Shown in pieces: positions 1 to 10,528 of a DNA stretch of 64,000 nt (its first letter is position 1; each line of letters starts with the position of its first letter). The stretch is from Cryptomeria japonica (taxonomy: Eukaryota > Streptophyta > Pinopsida > Cupressales > Cupressaceae). The notes under the pieces were generated by a model, which was not told where the DNA came from, did not search any database, and saw only the letters and a program-made list of their open reading frames with translations. The stretch covers positions 533,056,291 through 533,120,290 of the forward strand of contig NC_081409.1 in NCBI RefSeq assembly GCF_030272615.1, written 5' to 3'. The position numbers were made by a program, and so were the translations under genes.

Positions 1-629
1 CACCTTCAGTAGATCAAAGAGTACCTATCCAATCCACCAATACTGATGCCACCAATTCAAGGAAAACCATTGATCTTATACATATCAGCCAGTGATTCAT
101 CATTGGGGGAACTTCTGGCAAAATAGGATGAAAATAAAAAAGAGAGAGCTTTATATTACATCAGCAGAACATTGGTGTCTTATGAAATGAACTACACTAT
201 AATAGAAAAAGCATGCTTGGCATTAGTCTTTGCATCACAAAAATTGAGACACTACATGTTGGCACATTCCATCAAGCTAGTAGCTAAGATTGATTCACTC
301 CAATATCTTCTCAACAAAGCAACACTCACCGGAAGATTGGCAAAATGGGTCATGGTACTTACAGAGTTTGATATTGTATATGTGGAATGCAAAGCCATCA
401 AAGGATAGGTAATTGTAGATCAACTTGCTGAAGCTCCACTTGAAGACACTCAACCGTTGCATATAGAATTTCTAGATGAATCAATAATACACCTTACTCA
501 ACCATCCTGGAAGATGTTCTTTGATGGATCTTTCACCCAAAATGGTTTCAATGCTGGAATACTATTTATCACTCCTCAGAAATATTCAATCTCAAAAGAT
601 TACAAGATTCTTTTCCCTTGCACAAACAA
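1..629 (+). pseudogene. Duplicated Ty3/gypsy RT-end/RNase H fragment
   Basis: This stretch is a second, slightly diverged copy of the sequence at about 2279-2910 further along the same strand. It carries the end of a gypsy reverse transcriptase, the first RNase H (SYEMNYTIIEKA, then RLAKWVMVLTEFDI) and the start of a second, archaeal-type RNase H (FDGS at about 520-535). Stop codons interrupt it (for example the TAG in AAAATAGGATG near 125 and the TAG near 406). It stops abruptly at about 629, inside the second RNase H, where the 34-bp direct repeat begins. The full-length copy downstream continues into integrase, so this looks like a partial duplication within one element or the tail of a neighbouring copy. 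The left end is cut by the window edge. It cannot be functional. Confidence 0.85.
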
Positions 630-754
630 GTAGGTCTATTGGATTAGGTCAACTAAATATGAAGTTCAGCTTGGCATAGAGAATGATATGAAGTTTACCC
701 TGGCGTAGAGAACAATGCTACAAGTAGGTCTATTGGATTAGGTTAACTAAATAT
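627..754 (+). repeat. 34-bp direct repeat at a duplication junction
   Basis: A 34-bp sequence containing AAGTAGGTCTATTGGATTAG occurs at 627-660 and again at 721-754 with one base difference. The 60 bp between them hold two related halves, each starting GAAGTT. The repeat lies exactly where the duplicated RNase H fragment ends and the next gypsy coding segment begins, so it probably marks the rearrangement junction. Confidence 0.8.
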
Positions 755-1244
755 TAACATGCACTTTAATAATCATGTTCTAACTTTTCCTGGTCTTGAG
801 ACACTTGCACAAGGTATCCTTTTGGAACTTGACTTTTTGATCAGTAGTGGTGATGACAATATCGTGAACTCCCTCGAACTTGTCCACACTCTATCTTTGG
901 TACATCGTGAATTAATTGACTGTAGTCTACAAGACCAACCCATGAATGTACCTACTTTTGCCAATGACTATACGCTAGCCTATTACCTAAACGCAGTTGA
1001 ACCCATGTACACTTCCATCGATGAACATAGCGAAAACATGACTGAAACAAATATCAAGTATCTTAGTCACAAAAACCAGAAAAATAAAAATAAAAGATCT
1101 GATGGTGAAAACCACATTGTGGTGGTGTTAGAATCTAAAAAATAGAAAATAAAGGACATACCTAAGGGTGAAAACCTCTCTGAGGTGCCTGGAGGTGAGA
1201 TGCTTGATATACTGCCAAGTCACTTCTAGGAGAGATCTTCTATA

Positions 1245-2258
1245 TTGATTGAGCCAACTCAGCCAATGAACATTGGGAGTCAAGAGACACCACACATCAT
1301 TCATGTAGCTCAATCATTATCAGCTGAAGAATTGAAAGATTTCACTCATCTCTTTTCAGAAAAGAAGATCAATTTTGCATGGACATACTCTGATATGTCA
1401 GGCCTGGATCCTGATCTTATCATGCATCATCTTTCTATCACACCAGGAGTTAAACTAGTCAAGAAAAAAATTCGTAAGATGCACCCTCACATGGCACTAC
1501 TAGTCAAAGTTGAGCTAGAAAAACTACTAAGAGATAGATTTATTAGAGCTATAGACTATGCGGAATGGATTTCAAACATAGTACCTATGTCAAAGGTAGA
1601 CAAATCTATTAGTGTTTGCACAGACTTTAGAGATCTCAACAAAGCTTGTCTGAAGGATGACTTTCCATTACCAAACATTGATATGATAGTTGATATGACC
1701 ACTGGGTATGAGATGTACTCACTAATGGATGGATTCTCTGGTTATAATCAGATCAAAATATCTCCCAAAGATCAAGAAAATACAACTTTCACCTGTACAT
1801 GGGGAACCTTTTGTTGGAATGTCATGCCATTTGGGCTAAAGAACACAGGAGCAACTTATCAAAGAGAAAAAATAACTATATTTCATGATATGGTGCATAA
1901 GAATATGGAAGACTATGTTGATGACACTTTAGTAAAAACTATGAAGAGATCCACGCATATTCAAGAGCTAGGCCCTATACTAGATAGAATGGAAAAATTC
2001 AAACTCTGACTAAATCCAAAAAAGTGTGCATTCAGAGTGACATCTGGTAAACTACTTGGCTACAACATTTCAAAGAAGGGAATCAAGGTTGATCTTGAGA
2101 AGGTCCAAGCTATAATGGAAATGCCACTTCCAAAGAACATCGGTCAAATGAGAAGTTTACAGGGATGTCTCCAATCAATCAGATGCTTCATTTCTCAGTT
2201 GGAAGACAAAGCTCAACCTTTCACAAAAGTATTGAGGAAAGGAGTAATATACAACTAG
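1245..2258 (+). pseudogene. Gyp-A reverse transcriptase
   Basis: This domain would copy the element's RNA into DNA in a cytoplasmic virus-like particle. The visible RT landmarks, in order, are LRKMHP-like (here IRKMHPHMALLVKVELEKLL), the template-grip segment CTDFRDLNKAC, DFPLPNIDMIVD, MDGFSGYNQI, the MPFGLKNTGATYQR block and the catalytic MEDYVDD. Then come LNPKKCAF, GKLLGYNIS and the connection segment MRSLQGCLQSIRCFISQLEDKAQPF (residues at about 2130-2220). A stop replaces Arg just before LNPKKC (about 2007) and another follows VIYN (2256-2258). Otherwise the frame is well preserved. Gyp-B carries the same motifs with YVDD. Confidence 0.92.
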
Positions 2259-2280
2259 GGTCGAGAATGTGAACAACACC

Positions 2281-3215
2281 TTCAGCAGATTAAAGAGTAC
2301 CTATCCAATCCACCAATACTGATGCCACCAATTCAGGGAAAACCATTGATCTTATACATATCAGCCACTGATTCATCATTGGGGGCACTTCTGGCACAAC
2401 ATGATGAAAATAAAAGAGAGAGCTATATATTACATCAGCAGAACATTGGTGTCTTATGAAATGAATTACACTATAATAGAAAAAGCATGCTTGGTATTAG
2501 TCTTTGCATCACAAAAATTGAGACACTACATGTTGGCACATTCCATCAAGCTAGTAGCTAAGATTGATTTGCTCAAGTATCTTCTCAACAAAGAAACACT
2601 CCCTGGAAGATTGGCAAAATGGTTCATGGTACTTACAGAGTTTGATATTGAATATGTGGAACACAAATCCATCAAAGGACAGGTAATTGTAGATCAACTC
2701 ATTGAAGCTCCACTTGAAGACACTCCACCGTTGCATATAGAATTTCTAGATGAATCAATAATGCACCTTACTCAACCATCTTGGAAGATGTTCTTTGATG
2801 GATCTTTCACCCAAAATGGTTCCAGTGCTGGAATACTATTTATCACTCCTCAGAAATATTCAATCCCAAAAGATTACAAGATTCTTTTCCCTTGCACAAA
2901 CAATATTGCAGAGTATGAAGCTTAGGTAAAAGGGATCAATGGAGATTCTCAACTAATTATCAATCAAATCAATGATACATATCATACTCAAGATGAGAAA
3001 CTGATGCCTTATAAGAGGATGGTTGATGATCTCAAGAATTATTTTACTTTTGTATCATTCCAATAGATTCTTAGATAAGCAAATAGAGCAGCAGATGCTA
3101 TGGCCACCTTGGCATCTATACCTGAGTTACATGAATCTGATTTTTGCTTTGAATTCCTGGTGGAAGAGTTACATTACCCTGCCTATGATTTTCCTAAGTC
3201 CCAAATAGTCTGTTC
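2281..3215 (+). pseudogene. Gyp-A RNase H plus archaeal-type RNase H
   Basis: The first RNase H includes LYISATDSSLGALLAQ, SYEMNYTIIEKAC and RLAKWFMVLTEFDIEYVEHK. A second domain follows with WKMFFDGSFTQNGSSAGILF and NNIAEYEA, the FDGS and AEYEA signatures of the extra archaeal-type RNase H of Tat elements. It continues in broken frame through INQINDTYHTQDEKLMPYKR and ANRAADAMATLASIPEL. There is a frameshift near 2420 and stops near 2925 and 3064. These domains degrade the RNA strand of the hybrid during replication. The first half is duplicated at 1-629. Confidence 0.88.
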
Positions 3216-3220
3216 TATTA

Positions 3221-4492
3221 TTGGACATGACTCATCTTGATATACACATTTACTCTTATCTACGTGACCAAATTATTCCAAAAAATCTTACCCGTAATGA
3301 GAAAAGGAACTTAACCCAAAATGCTTCATGGTATGTCATTATTGCTAGCGATTTGTTTAGACAAAGTTTGGACGGTACATTATTTAGGTGTCTAGAAACT
3401 GAAGAGTCTAAACGTGCATTATCGGAAGTCCATGAAAGTATTTGTGGATATTATTCAAATGGTCTTACTTTAGCTCAGAAACTACTAAGGGCTGGCTACT
3501 ACTAGCTAGACATGGAGAAAGACACTATAAAGTTTTCTAAAACTTGTTAGAAATGTTAGCTACATGGAAATCTCATACATGCTCCAGCAAGGGATCTCAT
3601 ACCCTTCATCACACATTGGCCTTTCCAGCAATGGGCCTTTGATCTCATTGGTCAGATTTATCCTGCATCATCCAATGGACACAAGTTTATCATAACTACC
3701 ACTGAGTACTTCACTAAGTGGGTAGAAGTGGTTCTGCTCATCAAATCAACTGGTAAACAAGTAGCTTTGTTCATTCTAAACCATATCATTTGCAAATATG
3801 GGATACCTTCATCCATCGTGACTGACAATGGGGGACAATTCAAGAATAAAGATTTGGATGAGCTCTATGAGAAATTCAAAATTAAAGAACACTGGTCATC
3901 TATATATTACTCTCAAGGTAATGGACAAGCTGAGGCATCTAACAAAAACCTATTGACTATCTTACACATAACAGTAAACAAATCTGGGAAGGATTGGCAT
4001 CTGTAGCTCAATCCTGCATTATGGGCTTACAAAACAAGTATCAAAACATCTACTGGGGCTACACCTTTCTCTTTGGTGTATGGGTCTGAAGTAGTATTAC
4101 CTATTGAAGTAGAAATACCATCTCTAAGAGTTTCTTTGCAAGGTCTTGTTACTGATGAAGACTATTTGATATCTAGATTGCAAGAACTCAAATTGCTGGA
4201 TGAACATCGGCAAGTGGTGTTTGATCATCTCAGAGTGTATCAAAAGAGAATGTCCAGAGGATATAACAAGAAGGTTTGAAAAAGAGAACTTCAGGTTGGT
4301 GACCTAGTTCTGAGAGAAAATCCTAAAAATCAACAGTTTTGAGATAACAAAGGGAAGTTTGAACCCAACTGGTTGGGTCCCTACATCATTACTGCAGTAT
4401 TTGGCTCTAGTGCCCATCAGCTCTCAACATCGAAACGAGAATAGCTTTGTAAACTGATTAACACCATCCATTTGAAGAAACTATTCACTTAG
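3221..4492 (+). pseudogene. Gyp-A integrase (HHCC, DDE core, GPY/F end)
   Basis: Integrase would insert the element cDNA into nuclear DNA. An N-terminal zinc-binding region is visible (EVHESICGYYSNGL, then a C-x2-C pair damaged by stops near 3550). The catalytic core follows with the three acidic residues in place: FDLIGQI (about 3640), TDNGGQF (about 3820) and the Glu in GNGQAEASNKNL (about 3920). The C-terminal part has TPFSLVYGSEVVLPIEVEIPS, VGDLVLR and the GPY/F module NWLGPYII (about 4370). Several stops interrupt it (about 3503, 3548, 4004, 4279, 4340). It is the only integrase core in the window: Gyp-B lacks one. Confidence 0.9.
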
Positions 4493-6088
4493 CATTCTCT
4501 ACTTCAGCAACTTGTAAAGCTGAAAAAGTCCTGAAAAAAATTTAAAAAATCATAAAATGTTCTGAGAAAATTTTAAAAAAAAAAAAAATGTCTTGAAAAA
4601 GAAAAAAAAAAAACCCTGGTGAAAACCTAGTAAACAAGAATCTTGGTAAAAAAAAAAAAATCTCTACCAATTAGGTGAAAACCTGGCAAATAGGCACCTC
4701 TTGTACTCAACGCTCCATCTATCAATGCAATGTTGGCATTTCCCACTTTCATGCATCTTTATTATCACGTATACATATATTTCAGTCACTTTTGTTACAT
4801 TCTGGTTTGTTGGAACCCTCATGGCTTGAAACTGATTAATATCCTAGTCTTAGGTTAATCAACAAAGCAATTTACATGTCCTAAGTAGTATTAACCAAGT
4901 CATCTTTCTATCAGTGAAACTAGCTCATCCACTCCGAGTCAGTTACCTATCTCCTAACTACCGAAGAGTTTTTATCACTGAGTACACAAGCAAAACAACA
5001 TTACTTAAAACAATCACTAAACAGTTTGAGCTATGAATGAAAATTTACTTTGTATGCTATCTTTTATATTGATTTTTGAGTATTATCCCTTTGAGTAACT
5101 TGAGGAAGTCTATCTTGACTAAGAGAAGCAAGGATTGGGGGCATAATATTTTTTTTATTTTCTGCTTGTAGGAGTGATTTTGATGATCTAGAAACATCTA
5201 ATAAGTTGGGTGTCTATGATAAGAGCCTTCACATCAAGGTGAAATCACCACACATACCTCGACTCTGCTTATTTGTATGCTATAGGGAGGTTCCCATCAT
5301 TTCTTTGTCTATTTTGAGGGAATTTCTTTATAATGCAATCTGGGTCCCTACGTAATCTATCCAAGGATATGAATGAAAAAAGGGTCATTGCGGACAAGAT
5401 AATTAATATTGCACATGAAAAGAAAGGAACTCTAATCTGCCTGTTATGTTGGTTATGCTCAGTGATGAAACTTAAGCATTTTAAATCTAGTGACTAGGTT
5501 TAGGTTGCATTTCATTTTGCATCTCATTTTGCATTTCATTCTGTATTTTGTGAATTTAGAGTGATTTTGGTATGGTAATAATCTCTTTATCTTTTGAATG
5601 AGAGTTGGATGCATCATCATTTCTTAGCTAAGTGGTCTCTTTTTCATCATTTCTCCGATCGAGTACTTATGTATTGAGATGTTAGCTGCATACATAAGCA
5701 TCTTATATAGATTCATACATTTCATTATCACTTATTCGCATTCACCTTATTGCATAGAAAAAAGAAAATTTGCATTACTCATTACTCATTTTCATCATTT
5801 ATTTACATATGAAAAGAAACAAAAATAAACATTCATATTCATCTACATTACATACATCCATGCAAAATAAAAAATGCATACATATAGAATAAAGCATATA
5901 GAAGACATCTCATAATTGATCAACACAAGTACCATGAAGTCCAATCATATCTCGTATATATAATCATCAAGTCTAAGGGTACAAAATAATATCAACTAAC
6001 ATATACAAACTCCTATCAGAGCAAGAATCCTAAGGGCTACAAAAAATGGGTGTGTCTACAAAAAATCTTCGAGCTACAAAAATAAAAT
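4493..6088 (+). other. Gyp-A 3' untranslated region, no gene seen
   Basis: No coding signal is seen on either strand. The first 200 bp are A-rich, with repeated GTCCTGAAAAAA/AAAAATGTC-type units. Then GGTGAAAACCTGGCAAATAGG occurs, shared with the 3' region of Gyp-C at 36180-36260. That identifies this as the 3' leader-out region of the same broad gypsy group. A purine-rich AAGGATTGGGGGCAT lies at about 5139-5153 and resembles a polypurine tract, but no convincing LTR start follows. A short TTTGCATCTCAT-type repeat lies at about 5505-5545. The region ends at the stop codon of the antisense PMD pseudogene. Confidence 0.6.
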
Positions 6089-6129
6089 CTAGCTCTTGGC
6101 CTCTCCCTCATCGCCTAGTGGAGGAGGTG
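6089..6129 (-). pseudogene. PMD pseudogene, last 13 codons and stop
   Basis: On the minus strand this short piece reads PPPLGDEGEAKS followed by TAG (6089-6091). It is the missing C-terminal end of the plant mobile domain ORF at 18627-20469. The reading frame passes straight from codon ...SQQA (ending at 18627) into PPPPLGDEGEAKS when the LARD and one AGGTG copy are removed. So the same ORF lies on both sides of the 12.5-kb insertion. There is no other evidence of function. Confidence 0.8.
6125..6129. repeat. Left target-site duplication AGGTG of the LARD
   Basis: AGGTG directly precedes the TGTAATG end of the left LTR and is repeated exactly at 18622-18626, directly after the ...TACTACA end of the right LTR. 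Five-base duplications are usual for LTR retrotransposon integrase. Confidence 0.95.
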
Positions 6130-9100
6130 TGTAATGCCCCACCAGGAAACCCCGAAGGGATTAAGCCATAACACAAGAATAGAGTGCAATAATTTTTATT
6201 TTATTTTTTAAAGTTACACCACATTAAGATACAACAAGATATCAAAGATAAAGATTACATAGCGGAAGACAACAACTAACACCTAAAGAGTTTCCCAATG
6301 AGATTACTTAAATTTCACAATTCACTTAACTCACACAATTAATCCAATAAGCTGATTATCTTAATAACGAGATAATTCATATTCAGGATAATTTCTTTCA
6401 AAAGATGGACAATGACACATCCATTAAGATCTATTCATAATCTTCATTCAAGCTTTTCATTTAAAATAAAAAGCCATACATCTAATATTCAAAAACACTA
6501 GAATTCCATCATAAACATAAGAGATCTATTCAAGCATACTTAATTTTCTAACCACAACGAAATAGATTCCATTACTCTAAGATACATTCATTCATACTCC
6601 AACTTATTGCATTTCAAAAGACGATTGCATACTAGCATCTACGCTAAATCTCATCTAAACTACTTATGCATTCGATCAACATGGCATTCAAGAAAGGACT
6701 GAATAAAAGCATTTAAAGTTAATTCCATTTATCCACTTAACCATTCTAACATAAGCTAATCATACATGATAAAGCTGAATAAAGGAAACATAAGAGAATA
6801 CATCACATAACACCATAATGATCTCGCAGTTCACCCCTAAAGGGCTACATCTCCGGGTCTGCTCAACCGCAAGACCCCTCTGATAAATAATAAAGTTAAG
6901 AATACAAGAGGTTACACCATTACAATCCGGCCATCAAGGCAAAATATAAACAATTTACAAACGACCGCATCGGTCAATTAATACATACACGATCCCTAAA
7001 AAGAACAGGATCCAGCTGAACAAAATCAAGCTAATACAAAGGTCCAGAAGAGCATCCAAAAAATTGAGTCATCACCACCCAAGGACTAACATGAAACCGA
7101 TACTCACAAGGGTAGAGACAAAAGGACGACCCACAAAGGTACTCCTAATAGGACAAAATGACAACACACTAGCGAACGCAGGGACAAGTGTAATCACACA
7201 ACCTAGTATGGATACCATGGCAAGTCTTCATAGGTCCCGGCCCCATACACTGGGTCACCCTGGCAACCTAATCTGAGCTTCCGGCCCATCCAAGCCTCAT
7301 GTGGACCCACACATCCTCTCGTGAAGACAAGGATGGTGGTTTGCCATTTTTGGCCTTCTCACAGCATGTCGAACCTATGATAGCACTCGTCCCATGTGTG
7401 AGGCACAATTATCTTACTTAGAGATTACTTTCTAATCTACTTAAAGGTTATCACTTATTAGACTCACTTTTGACGGGTTACCCAGCAGCCACTTTGGGCG
7501 CGGCCCCCAATCGAAAGCCACTTTCCCATACGACACTAGACTAAACTCAGACGTACTCAAAACCAGGGAATACACATGGTCAGATGAACGGAGTTCAAGA
7601 AGAAGAGGACAACCATTTGGTCAAACACGACTCAAAGATGAACACTTACTGACGGTACTCTAACTAGAGACCTGACAAACTAAGGTCAACCATGAATCAT
7701 CATTCGACTCACACAAAGAGGATATGACCAACTATGACGACACCACAAAACAACAGTCAACTCAAAACAGAGGACTGAAACAGGTACCCCAAATCATTCC
7801 ATACGACAGGGTCCTACCAAACAAAGCAAAACTTGCCATTTCATAAGCAAAAGCAAATACAGCAATTAAACTCGCATAGGCAATAATCCAACAGATACAA
7901 TCTTTCCGAATTGATCTAAACATTAAAAGTCGATTAGGTTTTCTACAAGATCTAACTCCGATTACAGTTATCTACCTCATCAAGGGATAAGTTGTTCTTG
8001 GTTTTCTAACTCTCTAAGGTTCAAAGCATCGAACGGACATATAAAGCCATAATGAGTTCTTTAAACCAATTCATATTAATTAAACTCAGACAACCATTAA
8101 TCAAATAAATAAGATATTTAATCTCCAACAAAACATCATTAACATACTGGTCTAAAACCGAACTCTACAGTTTCGTATTATTTCTCAAGCCCAGATGCAT
8201 TATACGGATTACGGAAATAAAAATGTAGAAAGAGAATCTAAATGGAGATAATCATTTCCAAAGCATATCGTTAAAATTCAAATACCCAACGATAAATATT
8301 TCACTTACTTCTCAATTACTCAAATGATATGTTCTACGATAATATTTAACATCATCAATTAGTAATTACATCGTATTTCAACGATTTTCCAATAACATAT
8401 TATTCTCTATTTTGTTTTTAAACAATACTACCTTAATTAGCCAAATTCTCTAATCAGCTAGAAGGTAAGATCTAGATTTATTAATCCAAGATCAATCAGA
8501 ATATAATCAATAATATTCAATTGCGAAATTACAGTTGTAGAACTTAATTAGAAGGGGGCATAAGTCAGGAAATGAAATTGAATATTTAATTCACCTATAA
8601 CTCCATTATAAAATTAATCAATATCCCATTTAACATTATCAAAATTAACGCCACCTTAATCATAATTAAGAAACTAAATTCCACTTAACAATAAAATGAT
8701 ATTTAAAATATTATAAGCATTTTTTTTGAATAATAAAAAAAAAATGCATTAAAAAAAAACCATTTTTAAAAAACTATGATTTAAAACAAAAAAACGCATT
8801 TCAACAAAGAGGCGAGGGCGGGGCCCACCTCCCAACTAGGATGGTTGGGCACCCAAGCCCTAACCGCAGGCGCGGGTTTGCACGGGCGGCGCCACGGTGG
8901 TGCCCGCAGGTCCCGCGGTGCCCTGCGGCCACCATCGTGGGCCACAACCGTAGTGTATGGCGAGCAGGAGCAAGGAAAAACGCACGGGGAAGCCCAAGGA
9001 AAGGGGGGACGAGCGGGGGAGGGGAGGAGGAGCGGGTGGAGCTCCGCTCCCCGCCCTCCAACCCCAAACCAAGGGTTTTTTTTAAAAAAAACATACGCCC

Positions 9101-10513
9101 AGACCCGATTCGAACAAAAACGCACAGTTCGATAAAAATTTATATATATTTTTTTTTTCTTTCTTTAAAACACAGTTCGGTATTAACACAAACAATAAAC
9201 CCACCTCAAATATGGATTAAAATTTTTTTTAGTTTGAATAAGATCCGATTTCAATGAATATATTTTGGTATGAAGTTTGTTGATGGTATTCATCCATTCC
9301 AAACACAAAAAGGGGTTTACAAACACCCAAACAGCAATGAGGAATAACACACCTCAATTAAAATTTCCAGCCAAACTCATAATGGACAATCAAATTGTTT
9401 TCTTGAAGATCATAAGCAATAAGCATGGATCAAAACCCATATGTCCAAAATCAAGACTAAAATTCAATCTTTACAATTTAGATCCTACCTGATCTCGCGT
9501 TCCTGGCCAGATCTGCTGAAGAGTCCCAATCTCCAGCTACCAAAACCCTCCTTCTCCATCCAAAATCCCCAAATTTCATCTCCAAAATTTCTTTCCAACC
9601 AAAATTTTCCAAAAAATGTCCATCCTCCAAAATTTCCCCAAATTTTGGGTTATATGGAAGAGTTGACCAAAAAATTCCATTTTTGGAATTAAAATTTTTA
9701 TTTAAAAATAATTCTCCAAATTTAATCCTTTCTAACTATCACAACAAATTGACTTGCTTTTCAATTCAAAATCGATTTTCTCATTCAACTGAAATTTAAT
9801 CTTTCTAATTTCAAAAGCCAACATAATACAATCAATCTATTGCGATAAAATACAAAACTTTCTTTTCAACAGCATATACGAAATTGCATTTAATATTCAA
9901 AATCAGACATTTAATCGAACTTACTCCCAATTTAAAACGAGTAATCCAAAATCACAAAAATCGCATAACGACATATCCGATTACTTTAGTCCATTTATCT
10001 CTAATGCACAAATACATATTTAATCAAAATAATTACTAAGGACTAATTAATCAATTTAACCATGCACACCAAGCACGCAAACCGAGAAGGTCAACCAAAC
10101 AGACGACTCGCAAACCCAAACAAAAAGGGATACCGACGACGACTGACGATGCTCACTTGAGCATGACTAAGGTCGACTAGGGTCTTACGACCACCTAATC
10201 CAACTCTAAGGATAAAAAAGGTGCACTCAAACCTACAAAACTAGGTGAAGACGAACCTCGCACTCATGCGGCGTTGTACCTGAAATTTCCTGCAACCAAG
10301 AGTCATACATGCATACATATATAAAATTTAATGAAAGCGTTAGCCCGATATTAATACCACGAAATAGGAACACTAAACAACTTGCATACAGCTAGTGTGA
10401 AAACCACATCAACAGCTATGCGTTAAATCAAACATCTGACTATAATCATTATATTAAGATAACTAACCAAGATTTAACCAAGATTAGGAATTGATTAGGG
10501 CAGGGGTACTACA
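6130..10513 (-). repeat. LARD 3' LTR (left, 4,384 bp)
   Basis: It starts TGTAATGCCCC and ends GGGGTACTACA in + orientation. By eye it differs from the right copy only at scattered single bases and two length differences. It lacks about 17 bp present in the other LTR at about 14485-14501, and an 18-bp GC-rich unit present there at about 17017-17034. It is AT-rich except for a GC-rich island at about 8808-9065. Reading frames of 60-140 codons in it are antisense to one another within that island and are not genes. Confidence 0.95.
8808..9065. other. GC-rich island inside left LARD LTR
   Basis: About 260 bp of very GC-rich sequence (GGCGAGGGCGGGGCCCACC and onward) sits in an otherwise AT-rich LTR, bordered by A-runs on both sides. 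It contains inverted GC blocks such as GCCACGGTGG and CCACCATCGTGG. All six frames are partly open simply because stop codons are rare in GC-rich DNA. It may be a promoter or CpG island of the LTR, but no TATA or start site can be assigned. Confidence 0.6.
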
Positions 10514-10528
10514 TTCTCCCCCCCTAGG
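10514..10528 (-). other. LARD polypurine tract
   Basis: On the minus strand this reads CCTAGGGGGGGAGAA and lies directly against the TGTAGTACCCC start of the 3' LTR. It is where plus-strand DNA synthesis would be primed. Together with the primer-binding site at the other end it fixes the element's orientation. Confidence 0.85.

Larger units (their letters stand above)
759..4492 (+). mobile_element. Gyp-A: degenerate Tat-like Ty3/gypsy pol
   Basis: This is the pol region of an LTR retrotransposon read on the + strand. The order is linker (759-1243), reverse transcriptase, RNase H, a second archaeal-type RNase H and integrase. Reverse transcriptase before integrase identifies Ty3/gypsy. The double RNase H is the hallmark of the Tat lineage. 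The same domains, clearly homologous, occur on the minus strand at 39597-42121 (Gyp-B). The linker ends in a KIKDIPKGENL-like segment also seen in Gyp-B (KIKDVPVGENL), which confirms the alignment. Gag and protease are not seen upstream, because the duplicated RNase H fragment sits there. The frame is broken by many stops, so the element is dead. The individual domains are listed separately. Confidence 0.9.

Noticed and set aside
5139-5153. AAGGATTGGGGGCAT as the Gyp-A polypurine tract
   Set aside because: No LTR-like TG start or repeated LTR follows, and the better tract with an LTR start is at 22069.
8781-9257. Overlapping open frames up to 138 codons on both strands
   Set aside because: They lie in a GC-rich island where stops are rare, overlap each other antisense, and do not stay in frame in the second LTR, which has an extra 18 bp.
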